From Candidatus Hydrothermarchaeota archaeon (GTDB lineage: Archaea > Hydrothermarchaeota > Hydrothermarchaeia > Hydrothermarchaeales > WAQR01), in contig WAQR01000027.1 of the NCBI GenBank assembly GCA_015520145.1, forward strand, positions 1-11,827: a DNA stretch of 11,827 bases, written 5' to 3'. Shown piece by piece: positions 6,104 to 11,827 of the stretch. The position numbers and the translations under genes were made by a program. Position 1 is the stretch's first letter. Every line of letters starts with the position of its first letter. The notes under the pieces are model-generated. The model made no database searches and was not told the origin of the DNA. It saw only the letters and a list, made by a program, of their open reading frames with translations.

Positions 6104-6511
6104 ATGTTAGCAAGGGTATCTGAACATATGACACACCATATTATATCCATACAGATGGATTCTAAGATAAAGGATGCCTGTGAGATATTATTTGAAGAAG
6201 ACATCTCCAGCATCATCATAAAGGATGGGGAAGATATAGTCGGGATTATCACTGACAGGGACCTTGTGAGGTATGAGTTGTTTGACGAGAAACCAGATAC
6301 TGTTGAAGGGCTCATGTCAACCGATCTGATAACTATCGATTCTAAGGCAGATATAATCGAGGCTGTGAAACTGATGAATAGTTACAAAATAAGACACCTC
6401 TTGGTTACTAGGGATTTTGAGCATGTTGGGATTCTGTCGCTTAGGGATATTTTAAAAATCGAAGGTGAGAGGATCCCTGAATATATCACAGAAGAAGTCT
6501 ATGGTCGATAA
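6104..6511 (+). CDS. Tandem CBS-domain protein
   Basis: A 135-residue protein made of two CBS domains, roughly residues 3-60 and 66-125. The first shows the typical DISSIIIKDGEDIVGIITDRDLVRY pattern in two parts: a strand-turn-strand, then the GIITDRDLV helix entry. The second shows IRHLLVTRDFEHVGILSLRDIL. Such pairs bind adenosine nucleotides (AMP, ATP, SAM) in the cleft between domains and act as energy or ligand sensors, alone or on a partner protein; no effector domain is fused here. The ATG at 6104 is preferred because AGGTGG at 6093-6098 is 5 bases upstream; a GTG at 6095 would add three residues and lacks a ribosome site. It is divergent from gyrA and 176 bases upstream of purM. Its ligand and target are unknown. 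Confidence 0.9.
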   Translation: MLARVSEHMTHHIISIQMDSKIKDACEILFEEDISSIIIKDGEDIVGIITDRDLVRYELFDEKPDTVEGLMSTDLITIDSKADIIEAVKLMNSYKIRHLLVTRDFEHVGILSLRDILKIEGERIPEYITEEVYGR

Positions 6512-6527
6512 CATTGGTTGATAACAT
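6502..6527. repeat. 13-bp tandem duplication over the stop codon of the CBS gene
   Basis: TGGTCGATAACAT (6502-6514) is followed directly by TGGTTGATAACAT (6515-6527), with one mismatch. The TAA stop (6509-6511) lies in the first copy, so the gene's last codons and stop have been copied into the spacer. Confidence 0.93.
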
Positions 6528-6555
6528 AATCCCATGCGACTTTAATCTCCGTCCT

Positions 6556-6592
6556 GCTCACTCTCGCGGTGAGGTTTTTCGGTGAGCTTTTC
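6556..6592 (+). terminator. Hairpin plus T-run after the CBS gene, itself a 13-bp near-duplicate
   Basis: CTCAC (6557-6561) can pair with GTGAG (6569-6573) around a 7-base loop, followed by G and five Ts. Alternatively GCTCAC (6556-6561) can pair with GTGAGC (6582-6587), followed by a second T-rich stretch. The two arrangements exist because CGGTGAGGTTTTT (6567-6579) is repeated as CGGTGAGCTTTTC (6580-6592). It could end transcription before purM; archaeal terminators need only the T-run. Confidence 0.4.
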
Positions 6593-6653
6593 TCTCGCTT
6601 TAAAGAAATCTTTCATAGTAGGTATTTTTTAGACCTGTAGCCTCATACCAGTA

Positions 6654-6664
6654 ATATTTAAAAG
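6654..6664 (+). promoter_or_regulatory. TATA box of purM, leaderless arrangement
   Basis: ATATTTAAAAG is a near-consensus archaeal TATA box. Its centre is about 28 bases from the purM ATG, so transcription should start within a few bases of 6688. No ribosome site is present in the bases before the ATG, which agrees with a leaderless mRNA. Confidence 0.6.
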
Positions 6665-6687
6665 CCTGCCGATACTAACTAACCTAC

Positions 6688-7719
6688 ATGCCGGAGATGA
6701 CCTACAAAAAAGCAGGCGTGGACATCGACAGAGAGAATCTCGCAATAAAAGCGCTGGTAGCCCAGTTGAAAGAGACCCTCTCATTTAGGAAAGGGAAGAT
6801 TGGAGAGAGTCTCGTGGACATCGGACACTTTGGTACTCTTATCAGTATCAGTGAAGATAAGGCACTCGCACTTGGTGCAGATGGTGTGGGGAGCAAGATA
6901 ATGGTTGCAGAGATGATAAACAAATTCGATACAATCGGAATCGACCTTATCGCAATGAATGCAAACGACATCATCTGTCTTGGTGCAGAGCCTCTATGCC
7001 TGTTAGACTATATCGCGGCATGCGAACCTGACCCGGAGATATTAAAGGAGATTGGCAGGGGACTGAAAGAAGGTGCAAGACAGGCAGGGATATCAATACC
7101 TGGAGGCGAACTCGCATCGCTTCCTGATATGGTAAAGGGATTCGACCTTGCAGGGGTCATCGTTGGTATTGTGGACAGGGATAAGATTATCACGGGCGAG
7201 GGGATAATGCCAGGAGATGCAGTAATCGGTCTTGCCAGTTCAGGAATCCACAGCAACGGCCTCACCCTTGCAAGGAAGGTCCTCCTGGAGAACTTCGACA
7301 TCAATCAAAGGGTCTTTGGAAACAGAACTGTCGGCGAGGAGCTGCTCTCTCCCACGAGGATCTATGTAAAAGAAGTGCTTGGCATAATAAAAAATGTCGA
7401 GGTCAAGGGGCTTACAAACATAACCGGCGGTGGGCTTGGGAATCTCTGCCGGATAACAGACCGATATGGGTTTTATATAGACCATCTCCCAAAGCCGCAG
7501 AAGGTCTTCACACTGATAAAGGAACTTGGTGGGGTTAGTGAAGAAGAGATGTACAGGACATTCAATATGGGTATTGGTTTTTGCATAATCGTGGATGAAA
7601 AAGACTGTGAAAAGACGATTGAAATATGCAGAGAATATGATACACCAGCATTTAGGATAGGAAAAGTTATTGATGGAAGGGGTGTGAATGTAATGGGCAG
7701 ATTTACATCAATGTATTAA
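6688..7719 (+). CDS. purM: Phosphoribosylformylglycinamidine cyclo-ligase (AIR synthase)
   Basis: The fifth step of purine synthesis: ATP-dependent ring closure of FGAM to 5-aminoimidazole ribonucleotide. The 343-residue length and both halves of the PurM fold fit. Landmarks: the Asp-Gly-Val-Gly loop in GADGVGSK at about 63-70; NANDIICLGAEPLCLLDYIA near 91-110 (canonical VNDIxxxGAEPLxFLDYxA); GGELASLPDM near 139-148, where the usual GGETAEMPGM is partly changed; SSGIHSNG near 187-194; LLSPTRIYVKEVL; ITGGGLGNL; and TFNMGIGF near the C-terminus. The altered GGELASLPDM is the one divergent site, but the catalytic landmarks on either side are intact, so I expect activity. A confusion with ThiL, HypE or SelD is unlikely given the PurM-specific SPTRIYVK and ITGGGL segments. 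The gene has its own promoter and is probably leaderless. Confidence 0.94.
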   Translation: MPEMTYKKAGVDIDRENLAIKALVAQLKETLSFRKGKIGESLVDIGHFGTLISISEDKALALGADGVGSKIMVAEMINKFDTIGIDLIAMNANDIICLGAEPLCLLDYIAACEPDPEILKEIGRGLKEGARQAGISIPGGELASLPDMVKGFDLAGVIVGIVDRDKIITGEGIMPGDAVIGLASSGIHSNGLTLARKVLLENFDINQRVFGNRTVGEELLSPTRIYVKEVLGIIKNVEVKGLTNITGGGLGNLCRITDRYGFYIDHLPKPQKVFTLIKELGGVSEEEMYRTFNMGIGFCIIVDEKDCEKTIEICREYDTPAFRIGKVIDGRGVNVMGRFTSMY

Positions 7720-7745
7720 ATTAACCCACTAAAATTAATCCATTA
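7718..7745. repeat. 14-bp tandem duplication, two mismatches, starting at the purM stop
   Basis: AAATTAACCCACTA (7718-7731) is followed by AAATTAATCCATTA (7732-7745), with 12 of 14 bases equal. The first copy begins inside the purM TAA. Confidence 0.75.
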
Positions 7746-7764
7746 TCATATCCATTATCATATC
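7738..7764. repeat. 12-bp perfect tandem duplication, 2.25 copies
   Basis: ATCCATTATCAT at 7738-7749 and 7750-7761, then a third partial ATC at 7762-7764. It overlaps the end of the preceding 14-bp duplication, so the two events are layered. Confidence 0.95.
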
Positions 7765-7770
7765 AAGTAG

Positions 7771-7807
7771 TCAGGTAAATCAGCTAATCAGGTAAATCCG
7801 CTCAGGT
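7771..7807. repeat. 17-bp tandem duplication with a partial third copy
   Basis: TCAGGTAAATCAGCTAA (7771-7787) and TCAGGTAAATCCGCTCA (7788-7804) agree at 15 of 17 bases. TCAGGT recurs once more at 7802-7807. With the two preceding repeats this fills almost the whole purM / winged-helix spacer. Confidence 0.85.
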
Positions 7808-7821
7808 CTCATCCACACAGG

Positions 7822-8037
7822 TCATGCCTTTTTATAAAGGTACCTGTCCCCTTTCCATTCCCTCTTAACCATGTTCAAACTTATAAGTTCATCCAGGATC
7901 TTTTGAATCTGTGACCTGGTACTAAACGTTGCCTGGACGAGGGTATTTGTATCCATACCACACTGGTCAAGAAGTCTTAAAACAAATGTATGCTCCATAC
8001 TAAGTTCTTTACCATTATTTTCATCGTTCCCATTCAA
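7822..8037 (-). CDS. Small winged-helix DNA-binding protein
   Basis: A 71-residue protein that looks like a bare winged helix-turn-helix. After an acidic, asparagine-rich N-terminus (1-13) comes helix 1 (HTFVLRLLDQCG, about 16-27), a second helix (NTLVQATF), a recognition helix (SRSTQ-like TRSQIQKILDELISLN, about 41-56) and a wing ending VKREWKGDRYLYKKA. The last part, 'MVKR...GDRYLYKK', is the usual end of MarR/ArsR-like or TrmB-like DNA-binding domains in archaea. No sensor domain is attached. The ATG is well supported: GAGGAGATC lies 7 bases upstream; a second Met at residue 14 is an unlikely alternative. It is encoded 76 bases downstream of the glycosyltransferase on the same strand and could regulate that block, but it has its own promoter-like element and the link is only positional. 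Confidence 0.8.
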   Translation of the reverse strand: MNGNDENNGKELSMEHTFVLRLLDQCGMDTNTLVQATFSTRSQIQKILDELISLNMVKREWKGDRYLYKKA

Positions 8038-8088
8038 GTTGATCTCCTCACTGAAAACAACCCTATGTATGCCTTAAAATGACATCAT

Positions 8089-8101
8089 GGATATTTATAT
8101 C
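8089..8101 (-). promoter_or_regulatory. TATA-like element for the winged-helix gene
   Basis: The minus strand reads AAGATATAAATATCC around here. A start about 26 bases downstream, near 8069, gives a roughly 30-base leader with the GAGGAGATC ribosome site. A second TTTTAAG at about 8074-8080 is an alternative. Confidence 0.4.
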
Positions 8102-8125
8102 TTATGGTGGCTGTTATGGTGACTG
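8102..8125. repeat. 12-bp tandem duplication over the stop codon of the glycosyltransferase gene
   Basis: TTATGGTGGCTG (8102-8113) and TTATGGTGACTG (8114-8125) differ at one base. On the minus strand the second encodes Gln-Ser-Pro-stop and the first encodes Gln-Pro-Pro-stop. Because the unit is a multiple of three, the last three codons and the stop are repeated in frame. Confidence 0.93.
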
Positions 8126-9829
8126 CAACTTTACAGGCAGAAATACCCTGACGACATAAGGATTATTGATGCCGGTATGGCCTGCGCTGTAGACCTTTGC
8201 CAGCCTGTATCCTTCTTCCAGCCTCTTTTCAAGCAGTTCTGGCGGGGGCTGATCTACTCTCGGGCTTATTATTACAATAGCACTTTCAGGGGAGGTCTCT
8301 TTTGAATAATAGGGCCAGGGAAACTTATATGACCACCACCAGGGTATTGCGTCTGGAGGTGGTTTATTTCTCCTGTATTTTGGGGTTGCAATATCTTTTT
8401 TTGAGTGTAAATCAAAAATGGGTAGGAGCATGTCAAGATTGTATATATAGCCGTCTGGAAAGGCTGCATAGACCTCGATCCTGTCTATGTCTAGGTTATT
8501 CGTGTATTCTGCGGCATTTTTTATGTTCATGCTGCTGAACGTGTATGTGAACGGGAGATAGAGCAGGACAGCCAGCATTATCGAACAGATGACTATACTA
8601 TAGGATACAAATTTTTTTGTCCTTTCTGGTTTGATCTCGTTTAGTGTTATAGCTGCCATGATGGCAAGGGCTGGCAATGCAGGTACCATATACCTGATCC
8701 TCGTGTCGGACAGTGATATAAATGGAATCCAGAACCAGGCGAGTAATAGCACGTATTTTATATCTCTTTTTTTTAGCGCGATATAAAACGAAAATCCAGC
8801 CAGCAGTGTTACCAGAGGACTGACCTGGAAGAATAGAAGAGACCACAAAGATTCATTAAAACTCTGCAATCGTATCCGGAAGTCCAGGTAGTATTCAAAG
8901 ATTTTCAAAAGGACATCTATCTTATAGTAAACAAATGCTGTGATAAGTGTCACTGAAAGAAGGCTAATCAGGGTAGCAGGGTATAGTATTGCCGTGCCCC
9001 TTTTTATATAATATATCAGAAATATTGCAGGGACTGTGCCAAGCATTATCCATGCAGAGATCTTCGAGAGAAAGACCAAGACGATAAATGTAACTGATGC
9101 CAGTATCCATATCCTGCCCATGTCCCGACTGGTTCCCCAGGTTTCCATAGCATTTAAGGTCGCATATATTGCAGCGGCAACGAAGAACATCGTGGGCACA
9201 TCTACGAGCGTAAAGGAGGTCTTTAGTAGCAGGTATGGAAAGCTTAAAAGGAAGAGGGCAGCATATATCCCTGTCTTCTCATCCCACAACCTCCCTGCAA
9301 TTAGATAGGTGAGTACACCTGTTCCTGCGAACATCGTGGTGGTGAATATCTGGATATAAATCTTTGATTCGCCTATGAATCTGAATATCAGCCCGAAGAT
9401 AAATGGTACAACTGGAAAGTCTGATAATGTGTCAAGTTTCCCGCCCCAGTCGCGGATGAAGGTGGATATTCCATATTCTTTTAGGTATTTTGCTTCGGTA
9501 AAATATGTCGCCACACCCGGGCTGGCTTCAGGTGCGCTCCAGAATACTGCCCCAAGCAGAAACGCGCCTAAGAAGATTGAGGGCAGGACATATTTTTTAT
9601 CTATGCCGATACCTGTGTCTGAGATTATATAAGACAGGAGAATGGAGGCGAGAAATAATATAAAAATTCCTGATCTGCTGACATTCTCAAAGATATAGTT
9701 CCAGTTAAAATATATATTATGGTCGAGAGCGCGGAATTCATAGATGACGAGATAGGCAGAGAATATTAGAATCGACCAGATGAGGATATATGACTTACCC
9801 GTATCTTTTTTGGGGGGTGTTGAAGGCAT
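8114..9829 (-). CDS. GT-C family membrane glycosyltransferase (PMT/ArnT-like, GT39/GT83-type)
   Basis: Proteins of this fold transfer a sugar from a polyprenyl-phosphate carrier to a protein or lipid on the outer face of the membrane. About 570 residues with roughly eleven to twelve hydrophobic segments, two near the N-terminus (about 18-34 and 56-72), and a soluble C-terminal part of about 130 residues after the last helix. The first extracellular loop after FLLGAVFWSAPEASP carries Glu104 followed by TYFTEAKYLKEYG, where relatives have an Asp-Glu pair and 'AKYL'. Also typical are FPVVPFIFGLIFRFIGES and LVDVPTMFFVAAAIYA. The ATG at 9829 is preferred: no ribosome site exists and a TATA-like TTAATATTG lies about 26 bases upstream, so it is probably leaderless; a GTG at 9838 would add three residues. 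It follows the CWB2 surface protein gene on the same strand and may glycosylate it (inference). Acceptor and sugar are unknown. Confidence 0.82.
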   Translation of the reverse strand: MPSTPPKKDTGKSYILIWSILIFSAYLVIYEFRALDHNIYFNWNYIFENVSRSGIFILFLASILLSYIISDTGIGIDKKYVLPSIFLGAFLLGAVFWSAPEASPGVATYFTEAKYLKEYGISTFIRDWGGKLDTLSDFPVVPFIFGLIFRFIGESKIYIQIFTTTMFAGTGVLTYLIAGRLWDEKTGIYAALFLLSFPYLLLKTSFTLVDVPTMFFVAAAIYATLNAMETWGTSRDMGRIWILASVTFIVLVFLSKISAWIMLGTVPAIFLIYYIKRGTAILYPATLISLLSVTLITAFVYYKIDVLLKIFEYYLDFRIRLQSFNESLWSLLFFQVSPLVTLLAGFSFYIALKKRDIKYVLLLAWFWIPFISLSDTRIRYMVPALPALAIMAAITLNEIKPERTKKFVSYSIVICSIMLAVLLYLPFTYTFSSMNIKNAAEYTNNLDIDRIEVYAAFPDGYIYNLDMLLPIFDLHSKKDIATPKYRRNKPPPDAIPWWWSYKFPWPYYSKETSPESAIVIISPRVDQPPPELLEKRLEEGYRLAKVYSAGHTGINNPYVVRVFLPVKLQSP

Positions 9830-9842
9830 TGAGAACACAACG

Positions 9843-9870
9843 TTATACCAGCAATATTAACATGGTATAA
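9843..9870. repeat. 8-bp perfect inverted repeat framing the glycosyltransferase TATA-like element
   Basis: TTATACCA (9843-9850) and TGGTATAA (9863-9870) are exact reverse complements around a 12-base centre. Read on the minus strand, that centre holds GTTAATATTG, the best TATA candidate for the gene starting at 9829. It may be an operator for a dimeric regulator, or a hairpin in the transcript of the gene upstream; no T-run follows, so a terminator role is less likely. Confidence 0.75.
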
Positions 9871-9878
9871 GATGCCCT

Positions 9879-11827
9879 CTACTGCCCGCCACCACCTCCA
9901 CCTCCACCTCCACCGCCGCCACTTGGGACGATCATTGTGCCATTGTTTTTATGTCGAGTCTTAATGTCATCAGTCACAGAAGTGGAGAAGCTGACTGGGT
10001 TTGCTACCTGGATAATGTAATCTTTTTCCTCAACTCCGGTGTTCATCTGATAGGAGTTCGTTATGGTCGGATCTACGCCAAAATTGTGTTCACGCAGATA
10101 TGATTCAGTGGCAGTGAAATCATCTTCGACCTCCTCTGTGGTGATTATGCTTGCATATTTTATCTCGGGATGTGCAGCAATGAAGTTCTTGTTGACCTCC
10201 GGGAATTCGTCTGTCCTGCTTGAAGTTCTTACGAGCAGTATGACCGAGTTGTATTCAAGTGACCTTATTCCGAAGGTATTTGCCCATTCGCCGGTCTCGC
10301 CGCTTACAAATGTGATGGTGTCAATGGTTTTCCCTTTCTTTTTCATCTCTTTGATGTATTCTTCTGCTACAAGTGCGGCAGTCTCGTACCGGTCTTTTCC
10401 GCCGATCCTTGTCACGTTTACTCCAAGTGATTTTATGGTATCTTCTATCTCCTGTGATATGGCTTCCTCTCCTCCGATTATGGTCACGTCAAGTCCGAGT
10501 TCCTGTATCTTGTCTTTTGCCCAGGGTGGCAGCTTTGTCGGTGCGGTGTAGATTATTGGGGAACTCGTTGCACCGGAGAGCTGGCTTGCAACGAGTGTGT
10601 CGGCAAATACATCGCTTCTTGTGATAATTATGCCTTTTGCTGTCAGCTTGCCTTCTGGGTCTTTCCACATATCGACAAACATGGTTGAGGCATCATAGAA
10701 ACTCGATCCGTTTACCCTTACGATGTCTATCCCGAAGAATCCTGGTTCGAGGATGTCTGAGAGGTTCTTGATCTCGGTTTCGATGTCTTTTGATATCACT
10801 GATTCGCCTCCAAATATTACAAGCCTTCTAAACCACTGGATGCCGTTTTTTACTGCCAGGTCCAGCGTCCTTGCGGGGTTGACCAGGACACCGTAATCGT
10901 TTGCCGCGGCAAATCCTGCTGCAAGCATTGCATAGTGCCAGTCACTTGATGATGTGAGGACTACTGTGGGGATGAATTGCGGGACGTAGGGGCGGTAGGG
11001 ACTGCTGCCGGGCCGTCCTGGTGGCGGTTGTGGTATAAGCCCGCCTGCGTATGAGAAGTAGCTGAATCCAGTTATGTTTACCTCGATGTAGCCGTCATAT
11101 TCGCCGAGAGATTTTCCGGTTACGCGGTTGGTTACTGGAAGTTTTGTCCAGTTACCAGTGCTTTCGTTGTACCTGTATATCCCAAGTTTTAATGGGTCGA
11201 TGTCGCCAGGGTCGTCTGCATCTCCATCTCCGTTTTTGTCCAGGTCTAAGTCCTTGTAGTATATCCGCAGCACCGCTGAGAAGTTGACCGGCAGGCTGAT
11301 GCTGTGGTTTATGCGGATGTATATCCCTGTAGTATCGTAGCTGCCTGAGAGGTTTAGCGGGTTGATACTGTCCGGCGCCTGACTCAGGTTGGTGAACCTG
11401 AACCTTGTGATGTTCAATGAGCCGTCGGCCACGTTACCTTTTGTGATGTTCATTTCTATGCCGCATTCACCTGTGCCGTACATCCTGGTGCAGGTGAAGG
11501 TGTTGTTGATTATGCTGCCGTTATAGGAGTCGTCGATGCTGTTTTTCATCTGGAAGGTTACTGTGCTGGAATCCATGTTCCCGGCAGTGTCGCCTGCATA
11601 TATTGTAATGGTGTGCTGGCCTTTTATTACCCGGTCATATGTGTAGGTACCTCCTGCCAGGCTACCTGTTTTATTTGCTGTACCATCAAGGCTGATGTTG
11701 ACTCCTGTGACTCCACCAATAGAGTAATCGTCTACAGTATAAGCAAGTTCTACAGATTCGCCTTCGATTATCTCGTTATCTTGTGGTGAGGTGATATTTA
11801 TTGTTGGTGGGAGTAAGTCTACTTCAA
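9879..11827 (-). CDS. Secreted surface protein: Ig-like domain, CWB2 repeats, poly-glycine tail (5' end outside window)
   Basis: The frame is open from the right edge to the stop at 9879-9881, so at least 648 residues are encoded; the Met at 11576 is internal and not a start. In order: an Ig-like domain (PPTINITSPQDNE at about 11808-11770, ending TITIYAGDTAGN near 11578), a beta-rich domain with an acidic calcium-like loop DLDKNGDGDADDPGDID (about 11250-11200), a proline-rich linker (about 11040-10970), then repeats of the cell wall binding 2 (CWB2) type at about 10970-10760, 10640-10360 and 10320-10070. Typical CWB2 signatures are LVIFGGESVIS, VTIIGGEEAIS and RIGGKDRYETAALVAEE. Twelve glycines and a Gln end the chain. 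At least a dozen N-x-S/T sequons suggest an N-glycosylated exterior protein. Signal peptide and total size are not visible. No C-terminal membrane anchor is present. Ligand unknown; in Firmicutes CWB2 holds proteins to wall polymers. Confidence 0.85.
   Translation of the reverse strand, partial: EVDLLPPTINITSPQDNEIIEGESVELAYTVDDYSIGGVTGVNISLDGTANKTGSLAGGTYTYDRVIKGQHTITIYAGDTAGNMDSSTVTFQMKNSIDDSYNGSIINNTFTCTRMYGTGECGIEMNITKGNVADGSLNITRFRFTNLSQAPDSINPLNLSGSYDTTGIYIRINHSISLPVNFSAVLRIYYKDLDLDKNGDGDADDPGDIDPLKLGIYRYNESTGNWTKLPVTNRVTGKSLGEYDGYIEVNITGFSYFSYAGGLIPQPPPGRPGSSPYRPYVPQFIPTVVLTSSSDWHYAMLAAGFAAANDYGVLVNPARTLDLAVKNGIQWFRRLVIFGGESVISKDIETEIKNLSDILEPGFFGIDIVRVNGSSFYDASTMFVDMWKDPEGKLTAKGIIITRSDVFADTLVASQLSGATSSPIIYTAPTKLPPWAKDKIQELGLDVTIIGGEEAISQEIEDTIKSLGVNVTRIGGKDRYETAALVAEEYIKEMKKKGKTIDTITFVSGETGEWANTFGIRSLEYNSVILLVRTSSRTDEFPEVNKNFIAAHPEIKYASIITTEEVEDDFTATESYLREHNFGVDPTITNSYQMNTGVEEKDYIIQVANPVSFSTSVTDDIKTRHKNNGTMIVPSGGGGGGGGGGGGQ
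9885..9920 (-). repeat. Poly-glycine coding microsatellite built on GGAGGT hexamers
   Basis: Twelve consecutive Gly codons precede Gln-stop. On the coding strand the middle of the tract is GGT GGA GGT GGA GGT GGA GGT, a hexamer repeat, flanked by GGC/GGG codons. The short unit makes it prone to slippage in multiples of six bases, which would change tail length without a frameshift. Confidence 0.9.

Noticed and set aside
7822..8037. Antitoxin of a toxin-antitoxin pair
   Set aside because: No small partner gene overlaps or adjoins it, and its fold is a plain winged helix.
9891..9914. GGAGGT repeats as ribosome sites for the glycosyltransferase
   Set aside because: They end about 60 bases before the start codon, too far to act; the codons are needed for the poly-glycine tail.

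Overview
The window reads as chromosomal DNA of an F420-using euryarchaeon. Evidence: a cofE gene (coenzyme F420 side-chain ligase); a 20-codon gene start that resembles the beta subunit of the archaeal CO dehydrogenase/acetyl-CoA synthase complex (cdhC); TATA-type promoter elements; GGTG-rich Shine-Dalgarno sites mixed with apparently leaderless genes; and a tRNA gene without an encoded CCA. A bacterial-type gyrase A subunit and an E. coli-like NADP isocitrate dehydrogenase fit a methanogen, an ANME/Syntrophoarchaeia-type archaeon or an Archaeoglobus-like lineage. The exact group is inference and cannot be settled from this window.

Layout: 1-1214 is a minus-strand block (61-aa membrane microprotein, cofE, then the start of a cdhC-like gene running off the left edge). 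1215-1606 is a gene-free divergent promoter region full of short tandem duplications. 1607-3418 is a plus-strand block: queF, tRNA-Pro(TGG), icd. gyrA (3425-5896, minus) meets icd tail to tail with 6 bases between. A divergent spacer separates gyrA from a two-CBS-domain protein (6104-6511, plus), followed by purM (6688-7719, plus, probably leaderless). 7822-11827 is a minus-strand block read from the right: a large secreted repeat protein (5' end outside the window), a GT-C/PMT-type membrane glycosyltransferase, and a 71-aa winged-helix protein.

How the genes fit: most are unrelated housekeeping functions (purine synthesis, 2-oxoglutarate supply, DNA supercoiling, deazaguanine chemistry, F420 maturation). 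The only module that looks like an accessory system is the right end. There an Ig-like plus CWB2-repeat surface protein, rich in N-glycosylation sequons and ending in twelve glycines, sits directly before a lipid-linked-sugar glycosyltransferase.

The most unusual signal is not a gene. Most spacers between genes carry perfect or near-perfect head-to-tail duplications of 8-18 bases, and several of these fall on stop codons or promoter elements. I see no CRISPR array, insertion sequence, prophage or recognisable defence system.
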